Below, one piece after another: positions 18,321-26,778 of a stretch of DNA of 64,000 bases. The notes beneath the pieces were generated by a model that did no database searches, had not been told where the DNA came from, and saw nothing but the letters and a program-made list of their open reading frames with translations. How positions within the stretch are numbered: position 1 is the stretch's first letter; the number at the start of each line of letters is the position of its first letter. The stretch is from Micromonospora alfalfae (GTDB lineage Bacteria > Actinomycetota > Actinomycetes > Mycobacteriales > Micromonosporaceae): positions 1-64,000 of the forward strand of contig NZ_JAKKFH010000041.1 in the NCBI RefSeq assembly GCF_022230925.1, in the 5' to 3' direction. A program made the position numbers and the translations under genes.

Positions 18321-19601
18321 ATGATCCGTCCACAACCGACCACCCGACGCCCCGTGGCGCTGTTGCGTCGCGTCGCCATCACCGCGATCGGTCTCACGCT
18401 GCTCGCCGCGGGCCTGACCACCACCCCGGCCGCCGCCGCACCGGGCGGCAAGGCCACCACCGCCGGATCCTTCGTCGACAGCACACCGGTGCCCGGCGGC
18501 TTCGCCTCCTGGTCGGAGTTGCTCGGGCTGCAGCAGCGCATGAACACCGCCGCCGAGCGGATCACGAAGGTGGCCGAGCGCAGCCCGAACTCCGGCTTCG
18601 CCGGCATCGTCGCCGACCCCACCACCCGCCACCTCCAGGTCTACTGGAAGGGTGAGCCGCCGGCGAGCCTGGTGACCACCGCCCGTTCCACCGTCGCCAC
18701 CACGGTGCTGCCCGCCGCGTACTCGCAGCGGGAACTGCTTGCCGCAGCCGATCGGCTGCGGGCCAAGGCCGGAAACGAGATCACCACTGTCGGGCCGCGC
18801 GCCGACGGCGCCGGCCTGCTCGTCGGCACGCAGGACGGGCTGCTCGGCGCGACGGCCATGGCCGGCGTGCCGGTGACCGTGCAGACCAGGGTCGCCGCCG
18901 CGCCCGCGACGCGGTGGGACGACAGCGCGCCGTGGTGGGGCGGTGCCGCCTGGCGCAACGCCACCACCGGCGGTGGCTGCTCGACCGGCTTCGGGGTCTT
19001 CAAGAACGGGAACGCGCGGATCCTCTCCGCCGCGCACTGCGGCAACCTCAACAACGTCGCGACCGATCCGACCGGCCAGTCGATGGGCACCGTCAGCACC
19101 CGCAACGCCGGCACCGACACCCTGCTGTTGTCGGCCGGCGCCGGCGGCCGGGTCTTCAACAACAGCACCGCCGCGAACGGCGACGTGGTCAGTGAGTTCA
19201 GCAACCAGGTGATCGGCGCGTCGGCCAGCCAGGTCGGCAACTGGGTGTGCACCTCGGGCGCGTACTCCGGCACCCGCTGCTCGATCCAGGTGAAGGCCCG
19301 CAACCTCTGCATCAACGTGCGCGACTTCGGTCAGGTCTGCGGCCAGGTCCAGGCGGAGAACACCACAGTCGCCAACGCCGTCGGTCAGGGCGACAGCGGT
19401 GGCCCGGTGGAGATCGTGAACGCTGCGAACACGCTCCAGGTCTGGGCGACCGGCACCACCACCGCCATCGACGACACCTTCACGTCGACGACCTGTACCG
19501 GCTACGTGAAGACCGGCCGGGTCTGCGCCTGGCGGTTCTACTACGAGGACATCTTCTCCGGCATGGCCGGCGTCGGCGCCACGGGCGTCGTCCTCGGCTG
19601 A
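18321..19601 (+). CDS. secreted trypsin-fold serine protease with propeptide
   Basis: Predicted secreted S1-type protease (streptogrisin/alpha-lytic group), 426 residues. A signal peptide runs to about residue 40 (TTTPAAAA), then a propeptide of about 160 residues. The catalytic domain has His239 in SAAHCG, Asp266 in GTDTLL and Ser359 in QGDSGGP. Several cysteines are positioned for disulfides, for example in SAAHC and GGCSTG. ATG 18321 has GGGGGAAGAGG upstream. It is divergent from the NB-ARC regulator, which may control it. Substrate unknown. Confidence 0.93.
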   Translation: MIRPQPTTRRPVALLRRVAITAIGLTLLAAGLTTTPAAAAPGGKATTAGSFVDSTPVPGGFASWSELLGLQQRMNTAAERITKVAERSPNSGFAGIVADPTTRHLQVYWKGEPPASLVTTARSTVATTVLPAAYSQRELLAAADRLRAKAGNEITTVGPRADGAGLLVGTQDGLLGATAMAGVPVTVQTRVAAAPATRWDDSAPWWGGAAWRNATTGGGCSTGFGVFKNGNARILSAAHCGNLNNVATDPTGQSMGTVSTRNAGTDTLLLSAGAGGRVFNNSTAANGDVVSEFSNQVIGASASQVGNWVCTSGAYSGTRCSIQVKARNLCINVRDFGQVCGQVQAENTTVANAVGQGDSGGPVEIVNAANTLQVWATGTTTAIDDTFTSTTCTGYVKTGRVCAWRFYYEDIFSGMAGVGATGVVLG

Positions 19602-19631
19602 GACGTCGCGGCGACCGCCGTACGACTCGGT

Positions 19632-19670
19632 GGCCGGGCCGGCGCGCGCACCCCGCGCGTCGGCCCGGCC
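19632..19670. terminator. 17-bp hairpin between convergent genes
   Basis: Bases 19632-19648 and 19654-19670 pair over 17 positions with a single G-U, around a five-base loop. It lies between the protease and the convergent kinase gene, so it probably stops both transcripts. There is no T-run. Confidence 0.65.
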
Positions 19671-19680
19671 TCACGCCGGT

Positions 19681-20664
19681 TCAGACGCTGGCGCCCGGGT
19701 CCCCGGCGAGCACCGCGTCGCCGCGGAGCAGCGCGGGCTCGGGCAGCGGCAGTTGGATCTTGTGAGCCGCCTCCCAGTCGTAGATCAGACCCGGGCGCAC
19801 CTGGGCGGCGAAGTAGTCGATAGCGGTCATCCCACCCACCACCGGCTCGTCGACCTCGGCGACCAACTGGGCCGGGACCATGGAGAACCCGTTCTGCAGG
19901 GCAGCGCTGAGGCGGCGATGACCGTCGACGACGAAGAAGTACTCACCGGTGAACCCGATCTTCAACGGTTCGAGGGCCTCGTCGCCGGCCTCGGCCACCC
20001 CACCGACGAAGTCGGTGTCCCACAGACCCCGCAGGGTGGCGATGTCCTCGGTCGGGTAGACCCGGGCCGGGTCCAGCAGCAGCAGCGGCGGCCCGTCGCG
20101 CAGCACCTCGGCACCGAGCGTGCCCTCGTACGCGGCCACGATGTGCTCGATCACCTCGCTGGCGGTGGCCCGGGTGGTGTCACAGATCAGGTCGTAGTTG
20201 CGCAGACGGGCCTTGTCCACCCCGTAACGGATGATGAACCGGCTGCGCTCGCTCGCGCTGCGCTCCCGGAGCTTGGCCTTGGCCTCGTCCAGCGAGGCGT
20301 AGCTCTCGGCCGGGCCGGACGGTCGGGCGAGCACCCGGCGGGCCGCCTCGCCCGGCTCGGTGATCATGTGCACCTTGAGCGCGTCGGTGAAGAAGTGCCA
20401 GGCCAGCCGGGAGTCCATGATGAGGCGCTCACCGGAGGCGGCGATGTCCCGCTGGAGCTGGTCGACGTAGCCGTCGACGGCCTGGTCGAGCTCGGCGTGC
20501 AGATTGAGTTGCAGGGCGGTCATCTGCCGCTGCTGCGCCATCTCCCGGTAGAGGTCCCCCACGCTGACCCGGCGCATGCCGAGCCGCTTGGCGATCTCGA
20601 CCGACACGGTGCTCTTGCCGCTGCCGAGGTCGCCGTTGAAGACGATCGATTGTCCAACGGTCAC
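19681..20664 (-). CDS. P-loop kinase with ParB-like C-terminal motif, function unassigned
   Basis: A 327-residue protein. The N-terminus is a nucleotide-kinase-like P-loop domain, with GDLGSGKST at 11-19 and a cytidylate-kinase-like follow-up (EIAKRLGMRRVSVGDLYR). Downstream is a segment with FFVVDGHRRLSAAL (about 243-256), resembling the ParB/sulfiredoxin box. The only proteins I know with a related combination are ParB-fold enzymes such as the serine kinase SbnI, but this protein's two-part layout is different. GTG 20664 is favoured over 20685 because AGGGGTGG lies upstream. The substrate cannot be named. Confidence 0.7.
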   Translation of the reverse strand: MTVGQSIVFNGDLGSGKSTVSVEIAKRLGMRRVSVGDLYREMAQQRQMTALQLNLHAELDQAVDGYVDQLQRDIAASGERLIMDSRLAWHFFTDALKVHMITEPGEAARRVLARPSGPAESYASLDEAKAKLRERSASERSRFIIRYGVDKARLRNYDLICDTTRATASEVIEHIVAAYEGTLGAEVLRDGPPLLLLDPARVYPTEDIATLRGLWDTDFVGGVAEAGDEALEPLKIGFTGEYFFVVDGHRRLSAALQNGFSMVPAQLVAEVDEPVVGGMTAIDYFAAQVRPGLIYDWEAAHKIQLPLPEPALLRGDAVLAGDPGASV

Positions 20665-20921
20665 GACTGGTCCACCCCTGATCACCGGCTCACTGACATC
20701 ATCGACCTCGCGCCCGACCGACGCGTTCCCGCCATCGTCGCGCCATCCCGCGACGGCTCCAGCTTGGCGCGGCTGACGCCCCCTCGCGACCTGGAGCCCG
20801 TCGTACGCCTTGGCATGACGGGCGATGCTACCACTCGGACGCCACCGCTCTGCCGGACGCGGTGTGCGAGGGCCGCCGGCAGCGGGCGAGGTCCGCGACC
20901 GCCGGCACCGGCCGAAACGCC

Positions 20922-22832
20922 TCAGAACAGGCTCAGCGGATCGACCTGGAGACGAACCGGATCGGCGGCCTTGCGGGCGGCCCGGACGCCAGCGGCCGAG
21001 TGCAACGCCTCGGCGAGCGCTGCGGCCCGGGCCCGGGGCACCCGGACCAACATCCGCTCCCGGCCCTCCTCGGCCGGGACCGGCCCGAGCACCTCGGCGT
21101 CGTCCGGCAGCCGGGCCGCCGCCAGCAGGTCCGCCACCGCCTCGGCCGCTCCGGTGACGCTCGCCATCCGCACGGCCGGCGGGAAGCCCAGCTCGCGACG
21201 CTCGGCCAGCTCCCGACCGGCGAACCAGGCGGCGTCCCAGCGCAGCAGCGCCTGCACGGGGGCGAGCGCGCCGTCGGCGACCACCACCACCCGACCGGCC
21301 GGCGCAGGGCGGGCCAGGGCCGCCGCCGCCAGCCAGCGGCGCAGCGCCTCCTCACCGGCGCGCAGGTCGGCCCGGGTCAGCAGGGCCCACGAGTCGAGCA
21401 GCAGCACCGCGCCGTAGCCGCCCTCGGCGACCGGCTCGGCGCCCGGGGTGGCCACCACGAGGGCCGCGCCACCCGGCACGTCGGTCAGCACCTCCTCGCG
21501 CCCCGAGGTGCGCACCGGGACGTCGGGGAACGCCCGACCCAGCTCCTCGGCGGTCCGCCGAGCCCCGGTCACCGCTGCCCGCAGCCGCCGCCCACCGCAC
21601 TCCGGGCAGGCGTACGCGGCCGCCACCCTGGCGCACCACCGGCAGGCCGGCGTGCCGCCGGCCGAGGGCAGCGCGAGCGGGCCGGCGCAGTGCGCGCAGC
21701 GGGCCGGAGTGCGGCACTCGGCGCAGGAGATCGACGGGAGGTAGCCGCGGCGGGGCACCTGCACCAGCACCGGCAGGTCCTGGCGGAGCGCGTCGCGGGC
21801 AGCCGTCCAGGCCAGGCTGGGCAGCCGGGCGGTGGCGGCCCCGGGGTCGCGGGCCAGTTGCGGGTCGTCCCCGGTCGGCGCGATGGCCGGGATCCGCGCC
21901 CGCACGGTGGCCCGGTCGGCGACCACCTCCGGGGCCCAGCCCGTCTCCACCAGCAGCTGCGCCTCGGCCGTCCGGGCGTACCCGCCGACCAGCGCGCCGG
22001 CCTCGGCGAGGTGGGCGCGGGTGAGCAGCACGTCGCGGGCGTGCGGGTAGGGCGCCCGGGGCTCGGAGTGCAGGTCGTCACCGTCGTCCCAGACGGCGAC
22101 GAGGCCGAGCCGGGCCACCGGGGCGAACATCGCCGCCCGGGTGCCGATCACCACCGGCACCCGGCCACGGCGAGCGGCGAGGAACGCCCGGTAGCGCCGG
22201 GCCGGACCGAGCGCGGCGGAGAGGGTGACGTGCCGCCCCGGGCCGAGGACGCCGGTGAGCGCCGCGTCGAGGCGGTCGAGGTCACGCGCGTCGGGCACCA
22301 CGACCACCGCGCCGCGCCCACCGGCGACGGTGGCCGCCACCGCGTCGGCGTAACGGGCCGCCCAGTCCTCACCGGGCAGCGCCGACCAGACCGCGCGGGG
22401 CGCACGGCCGTCGACGAGCGCCCGCAGCAGGGCCGGGCCGGCCGGGTAGTCGCGCCACCCGCGTGGGTCGAAGGCCCCGGTGGGGGCCGTCGGGGTGGGT
22501 GGCTCGTCGTGGGGCTCCTTCTCCACCCGCGCGTGCCGGGGTGGCACGGCGAGCCGGAGCACGTCGGCGAGGCTGCCCGCGTACCGGTCGGCGACCGCCC
22601 GGGCCAGCCGGGCGACCTCGGGGGCCAGCACCGGCTCCGGGGAGACCACCTTCTCCAGGTACGCGAGGCGGCCGGTGTGCCCGGAGTCGTCGGCGCGTGA
22701 CAGCAACCACCCGTCGACGAGTTGCCCGGCGAAGCGCACCTTCACCCGGGTACCGGGCACCGCCACCTCGTCCAGCTCCGCCGGCACCAGGTAGTCGAAC
22801 GGCCGGTCCAGGTGCGCCAGTCCGACATCCAC
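20922..22832 (-). CDS. priA: primosomal protein N' (PriA), helicase motifs degenerate
   Basis: Replication restart factor. N-terminal 3'-DNA-binding domain and zinc region are present, with four CxxC-like pairs (CAEC, CAHC, CRWC, CPEC) giving eight cysteines. The helicase core is degenerate: no GxGKT Walker A is seen and the DEEH position reads WDDGDD. Actinobacterial PriA proteins are known to lack helicase motifs. The start is problematic: conserved residues ARVCVDVGLAHLDRPFDYL begin before the GTG at 22832, yet the nearest in-frame start upstream is a CTG at 22895 that overlaps the metK stop as CTGA. Confidence 0.85.
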   Translation of the reverse strand: MDVGLAHLDRPFDYLVPAELDEVAVPGTRVKVRFAGQLVDGWLLSRADDSGHTGRLAYLEKVVSPEPVLAPEVARLARAVADRYAGSLADVLRLAVPPRHARVEKEPHDEPPTPTAPTGAFDPRGWRDYPAGPALLRALVDGRAPRAVWSALPGEDWAARYADAVAATVAGGRGAVVVVPDARDLDRLDAALTGVLGPGRHVTLSAALGPARRYRAFLAARRGRVPVVIGTRAAMFAPVARLGLVAVWDDGDDLHSEPRAPYPHARDVLLTRAHLAEAGALVGGYARTAEAQLLVETGWAPEVVADRATVRARIPAIAPTGDDPQLARDPGAATARLPSLAWTAARDALRQDLPVLVQVPRRGYLPSISCAECRTPARCAHCAGPLALPSAGGTPACRWCARVAAAYACPECGGRRLRAAVTGARRTAEELGRAFPDVPVRTSGREEVLTDVPGGAALVVATPGAEPVAEGGYGAVLLLDSWALLTRADLRAGEEALRRWLAAAALARPAPAGRVVVVADGALAPVQALLRWDAAWFAGRELAERRELGFPPAVRMASVTGAAEAVADLLAAARLPDDAEVLGPVPAEEGRERMLVRVPRARAAALAEALHSAAGVRAARKAADPVRLQVDPLSLF

Positions 22833-22891
22833 GCAGACGCGTGCGACCGGCGACCCATCAGCGGGTCGCCGGTCGCTGCGCTTGGTGGCGG

Positions 22892-24085
22892 TCAGGCTCC
22901 CGCGGCCGACTTGAGGTCGGCGGCCCGGTCGGTGCTCTCCCAGGTCAGGTCCGGCAGCTCCCGGCCGAAGTGGCCGTACGCGGCGGTCTGCTGGTAGATC
23001 GGGCGGAGCAGGTTGAGGTCCCGGATGATCGCGGCCGGACGCAGGTCGAACACCTCGGTGACGGCCTTCTCGATCGAGGAGACGGGCACCGTCTCGGTGC
23101 CGAACGTCTCGATGAAGAGGCTCACCGGGTGCGCCTTGCCGATCGCGTAGGCGACCTGCGCCTCGCACCGCTCGGCCAGGCCGGCGGCGACCACGTTCTT
23201 GGCCACCCAGCGCATCGCGTACGCGGCCGAGCGGTCCACCTTCGACGGGTCCTTGCCGGAGAACGCGCCGCCACCGTGGCGGGCGTACCCACCGTAGGTG
23301 TCGACGATGATCTTGCGGCCGGTCAGCCCGGCGTCGCCCATCGGACCGCCGATCTCGAACCGGCCGGTCGGGTTGACCAGCAGCCGGTAACCGTCGGTGT
23401 CCAGGCCGAGGCTCTCCAGCTCCGGGGCGATCACGTGGTCGCGCACGTCCGGGGTGAGCAGCGAGTCCAGCGAGATGTCGGCGGCGTGCTGGCTGGACAC
23501 CACAACGGTGTTCAGCCGGACCGGGCGCAGCCCCTCGTACTCGATGGTGACCTGGGTCTTGCCGTCCGGCCGCAGGTACGGGATCGTGCCGTCCTTGCGC
23601 ACCGCCGAGAGGCGGCGGGCCAACCGGTGCGCGAGCGCGATCGGCAGCGGCATCAGCTCGGGCGTCTCCGAGCAGGCGAAGCCGAACATCATGCCCTGGT
23701 CGCCGGCGCCCTGCGCGTCCAGCGCGCTCTCCGACGCACCGGTGCGCAGCTCGAAGGCGTTGTCCACACCCTGCGCGATGTCCTCGGACTGGGCGCCGAT
23801 GGAGACGCTGACCCCACAGGAGGCGCCGTCGAAGCCCTTCTTCGACGAGTCGTAACCGATGTCGAGGATGGTCCGGCGGACGATCGTCGGGATGTCGGCG
23901 TACGCCTTGGTGGTCACCTCACCGGCGATGTGCACCTGACCGGTGGTGATCATGGTCTCCACTGCCACGCGGCTGTGAGGGTCCTCGGTCAGCAACGCGT
24001 CGAGGATGCCATCGCTGATCTGGTCAGCGATCTTGTCCGGGTGGCCTTCCGTGACCGATTCGGACGTGAAGAGACGGCGTGTCAC
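22892..24085 (-). CDS. metK: S-adenosylmethionine synthetase
   Basis: Makes SAM from methionine and ATP. The 397-residue enzyme has GHPDKIADQISDGILDAL near the N-terminus, the ATP motif GAGDQGMMFGFA and the glycine-rich DTYGGYARHGGGAFSGKD. The start is GTG 4085 bases... at 24085, with the usual MTRRLFTSESVTEGH beginning. It lies between coaBC and priA as in other actinobacteria, and its stop may overlap the priA start. Confidence 0.97.
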   Translation of the reverse strand: MTRRLFTSESVTEGHPDKIADQISDGILDALLTEDPHSRVAVETMITTGQVHIAGEVTTKAYADIPTIVRRTILDIGYDSSKKGFDGASCGVSVSIGAQSEDIAQGVDNAFELRTGASESALDAQGAGDQGMMFGFACSETPELMPLPIALAHRLARRLSAVRKDGTIPYLRPDGKTQVTIEYEGLRPVRLNTVVVSSQHAADISLDSLLTPDVRDHVIAPELESLGLDTDGYRLLVNPTGRFEIGGPMGDAGLTGRKIIVDTYGGYARHGGGAFSGKDPSKVDRSAAYAMRWVAKNVVAAGLAERCEAQVAYAIGKAHPVSLFIETFGTETVPVSSIEKAVTEVFDLRPAAIIRDLNLLRPIYQQTAAYGHFGRELPDLTWESTDRAADLKSAAGA

Positions 24086-24172
24086 GGCACTCCTAAGCGT
24101 GTGAGGTCGTTCCGCGGCAGTCTAATCACCACTGCGGCCGGTGTCGGGATCGGTCGCGCCCTGTTCCACCCG

Positions 24173-25381
24173 TCAGGAGCGGCCAGGCAGCCGCGCCACG
24201 ACGAGGTCCCACACGGCGTCGGCCACAGCTTCCTTGGCCTGCTCGGGCAGCCGGCTGACCGAGCCGTCCGCGCCGATCACCGTCACCGTGTTGGTGTCGG
24301 CACCGAAGACCAGATCCGGACCGACCTCGTTGACCACGATCAGGTCGGCCCGCTTCCGGGCGAGTTTCGCCCGGCCGTTGGCCTCGGCGTCGCCGGTCTC
24401 GGCGGCGAACACCACCAGCACCTGCCCTGGTCGTTTGCGCTGGCCGAGCTCCGCCGCGATGTCCGGGTTCGTGACGAGTTCGATGGTGGGTGCGACACCG
24501 TCGTCCGACTTCTTGATTTTGCCAGTCGCGTACGTCGCGGGCCGGAAATCGGCCGGAGCCGCCGCCATCACCACCGCGTCGGCCTCGACGGCGGCCTTGA
24601 CTGTCGCCTCCCGCAACTCGGCGGTGGTGCCCACCCGGATCAGGTCGACACCGGCCGGGTCGGCGAGGCCGACGTTGGCCGAGATCAGTGTGACCCGGGC
24701 ACCCCGGGCGACCGCCGCGCGGGCGAACGCGTACCCCTGCTTGCCCGACGAACGGTTGCCCAGGAAACGCACCGGGTCGAGGGGCTCGCGGGTGCCGCCG
24801 GCGGTGACGACCACCCGGCGACCGGCCAGGTCGGCGGGGGCGGAGTCACCGCGGGCCAGGAGCCGGCCGGCGACGGCGAAGATCTCCGCCGGGTCGGGGA
24901 GCCGCCCCTTGCCGGTGTCGGCGCCGGTGAGCCGGCCGACAGCGGGCTCGATGACCCGCACTCCCCTGGAGCGCAACGTGGCGACGTTGGCGACCGTGGC
25001 GGGGTGCTCCCACATCTCGGTGTGCATGGCCGGGGCCAGCAGGACCGGGCAGCGGGCGGTCAGCAGGGTGTTGGTCAGCAGGTCGTCGGCGAGGCCGTGG
25101 GCGGCCTTGGCGAGCAGGTCGGTGGTGGTCGGCGCGACCACCACCAGGTCGGCCTGCTTACCGAGCCGGACGTGCGGCACCTCGTGGACGTCGGTCCAGA
25201 CGTCGTCGGCGACCGGTTGACCGGAGAGCGCGGCCCAGGTCGGCGCTCCAACGAAGCGGAGCGCCGACGCGGTTGGCACGACCCGAACCCGGTGACCCGA
25301 TTCGGTGAAGAGTCGCAGCAGCTCACACGCCTTGTAGGCGGCGATGCCGCCGCCGACCCCGAGGACGATCGAGGCGGACAT
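24173..25381 (-). CDS. coaBC: bifunctional phosphopantothenoylcysteine decarboxylase / phosphopantothenate-cysteine ligase
   Basis: Two steps of coenzyme A synthesis. The N-terminal flavin-dependent decarboxylase (about 1-180) has LGVGGGIAAYKACELL and the substrate clamp PAMHTEMW, where the usual PAMN has His for Asn. The C-terminal ligase (about 190-402) has VVVTAGGTREPLDPVRFLGN and the SSGKQGYAFA motif. It is a 402-residue fusion of normal size. rpoZ lies just upstream and metK downstream. Confidence 0.95.
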   Translation of the reverse strand: MSASIVLGVGGGIAAYKACELLRLFTESGHRVRVVPTASALRFVGAPTWAALSGQPVADDVWTDVHEVPHVRLGKQADLVVVAPTTTDLLAKAAHGLADDLLTNTLLTARCPVLLAPAMHTEMWEHPATVANVATLRSRGVRVIEPAVGRLTGADTGKGRLPDPAEIFAVAGRLLARGDSAPADLAGRRVVVTAGGTREPLDPVRFLGNRSSGKQGYAFARAAVARGARVTLISANVGLADPAGVDLIRVGTTAELREATVKAAVEADAVVMAAAPADFRPATYATGKIKKSDDGVAPTIELVTNPDIAAELGQRKRPGQVLVVFAAETGDAEANGRAKLARKRADLIVVNEVGPDLVFGADTNTVTVIGADGSVSRLPEQAKEAVADAVWDLVVARLPGRS

Positions 25382-25395
25382 CGGCCAGCGGGGGC

Positions 25396-25659
25396 TTACG
25401 GCTGGTCGGTCGGCTCGGCGGTGAGCAGGCCCGAGTTGATCTCGCGCATGGCGATGGAGAGGGGCTTCTCCTGCGGGGTGGTCTCGACGAGCGGGCCGAC
25501 GTACTCCAGCAGACCCTCACCGAGCTGGCTGTAGTAGGCGTTGACCTGGCGCGCGCGCTTGGCGGCGAAGATGACCAGCGCGTACTTCGACGTCGTCTTC
25601 TCGAGGAGCTCGTCGATCGGCGGGTTGGTGATGCCTTCGGGGTTGGCGATGGATCCCAC
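25396..25659 (-). CDS. rpoZ: RNA polymerase omega subunit
   Basis: Small polymerase subunit that helps assemble beta prime. The 87-residue protein has the family core TTSKYALVIFAAKRARQVNAYY and the typical EKPLSIAMREINSG tail. ATG 25659 opens the conserved MGSIANPEGITNPPIDELL. It lies between gmk and coaBC, the conserved actinobacterial position. Confidence 0.96.
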   Translation of the reverse strand: MGSIANPEGITNPPIDELLEKTTSKYALVIFAAKRARQVNAYYSQLGEGLLEYVGPLVETTPQEKPLSIAMREINSGLLTAEPTDQP

Positions 25660-25723
25660 GAATTAACCTCTGCGTCTTTCGAGCCGCGCGGACGCGGTGC
25701 TGAGTCTCAACGGCGGCCGACCG

Positions 25724-26257
25724 TCAGCCACGCACGCGCGACCAGGCCGGATCCGGATAAGAAGAACCGAGTAAGCCTACCAGCTCCTCGACCACCCGTT
25801 CGGTGTGGTCGTGGGTCAGCGCGTGCTCGACGGTGGCGGCCACCGTGGCGTCGGGCGCGTACCCGGGTGGGCTCAGCAACACCAGCCGGGCATCGGGCAG
25901 GCGCGCCCGGACCAGTGGGACGCCGCGCAGGTCGAGCGGGAGCAGCACCTGCTGCCCGGCGTCGAGCCGGGCGCGTAGCGGCGGGTACGGGGTGCCCCGG
26001 CGGTGCGAACCGATCCGGGACCACTCCAGCAGCTCGCCGTCGACGATCCGCCGATCGAACTCGGCGGGGGCGAGGAAGACGCGGTCCACCCCGTCGATCT
26101 CCGACTCCCGGCGCGGCCTGGTGGTTGCCGCGACCGGGATCCACACGGACGGAGAACGCGCCCGGACGAGCTCGACGACACTCTCCCTGCCGGAACCCGA
26201 AGGTCCAGCCAGGACAGTGAGCCGAGCCGCCGGGCGCGCCTCGTCATCCGTGCTCAC
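25724..26257 (-). CDS. gmk: guanylate kinase family protein with altered active site
   Basis: By position (mihF-gmk-rpoZ) and fold this is guanylate kinase, which phosphorylates GMP to GDP. It keeps VAATTRPRRESEIDGVDRVF and the FDRRIVDGELLEWSRIGSH-type helix. However the P-loop is GPSGSGRES at about 18-26, with Arg and Glu where GKS/GKG is usual, so the Walker lysine is missing. The NRYGTP motif reads HRRGTP, losing the GMP-contact tyrosine. The lid arginines (the RGTE-type segment) are replaced by PGYAPDATVAATVEHAL. Length 177 is slightly short. Whether it is active is open. Confidence 0.8.
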   Translation of the reverse strand: MSTDDEARPAARLTVLAGPSGSGRESVVELVRARSPSVWIPVAATTRPRRESEIDGVDRVFLAPAEFDRRIVDGELLEWSRIGSHRRGTPYPPLRARLDAGQQVLLPLDLRGVPLVRARLPDARLVLLSPPGYAPDATVAATVEHALTHDHTERVVEELVGLLGSSYPDPAWSRVRG

Positions 26258-26282
26258 TGCTTGTTTCTACACGCTGCCAGGT

Positions 26283-26600
26283 TCAGTTGGCGGCGAACTC
26301 TCCAAGCAGTGCCTTGCGCTGCTGCTCGCCGAGGCCACGCAGGCGACGGCTGTCGGCGATCTTGAGCTTCTCCATGATCTGGGTAGCCCGGATCTTGCCG
26401 ATGCCCGGCATGGCCTGCAGGACGGCCGACACCTTGAGCTTGCCAACGACGTCGTCGCTCTCGGCCCGCTCGAGGACGGCACCGAGGGTGGTCTTGCCCT
26501 GCTTGAGCTGCTCCTTCAGCTGAGCACGGGCCTTGCGGATCTCCGCGGCCTTCTCGAGCGCGGCAGCGCGTTGTTCGGGGGTCAGTGACGGGAGCGGCAC
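26283..26600 (-). CDS. mihF: integration host factor, actinobacterial type (MihF)
   Basis: Small nucleoid-associated DNA-binding protein of 105 residues, typical of Actinobacteria and unrelated in sequence to proteobacterial IHF. It shows the conserved LPSLTPEQRAAALEKAAEI start and the helix-hairpin-helix region MPGIGKIRATQIMEKLKI. The C-terminus ends LGEQQRKALLGEF. It lies between pyrF and gmk as usual. ATG 26600 with upstream GGAGAA. Confidence 0.95.
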   Translation of the reverse strand: MPLPSLTPEQRAAALEKAAEIRKARAQLKEQLKQGKTTLGAVLERAESDDVVGKLKVSAVLQAMPGIGKIRATQIMEKLKIADSRRLRGLGEQQRKALLGEFAAN

Positions 26601-26778
26601 CAGTTCTCCTCAGGTCCCTATCGCGGCGGGCGGGGCGCACCGCCGCATCTGTGAAACGTGGTGTCGCTGTGAACCAAGGGGTCCATGGTTCCCAGCGCGG
26701 GGAAAACTAGCGGCCAACGGAGCTTTCGGCAACGTGGGGGCCGCATGATCACCGTAGAGTGACCGACCCGTCAGTCAG

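Noticed and set aside
22463..25534. 1023-residue plus-strand open frame
   Set aside because: It runs antisense through priA, metK and coaBC, all well supported on the minus strand.
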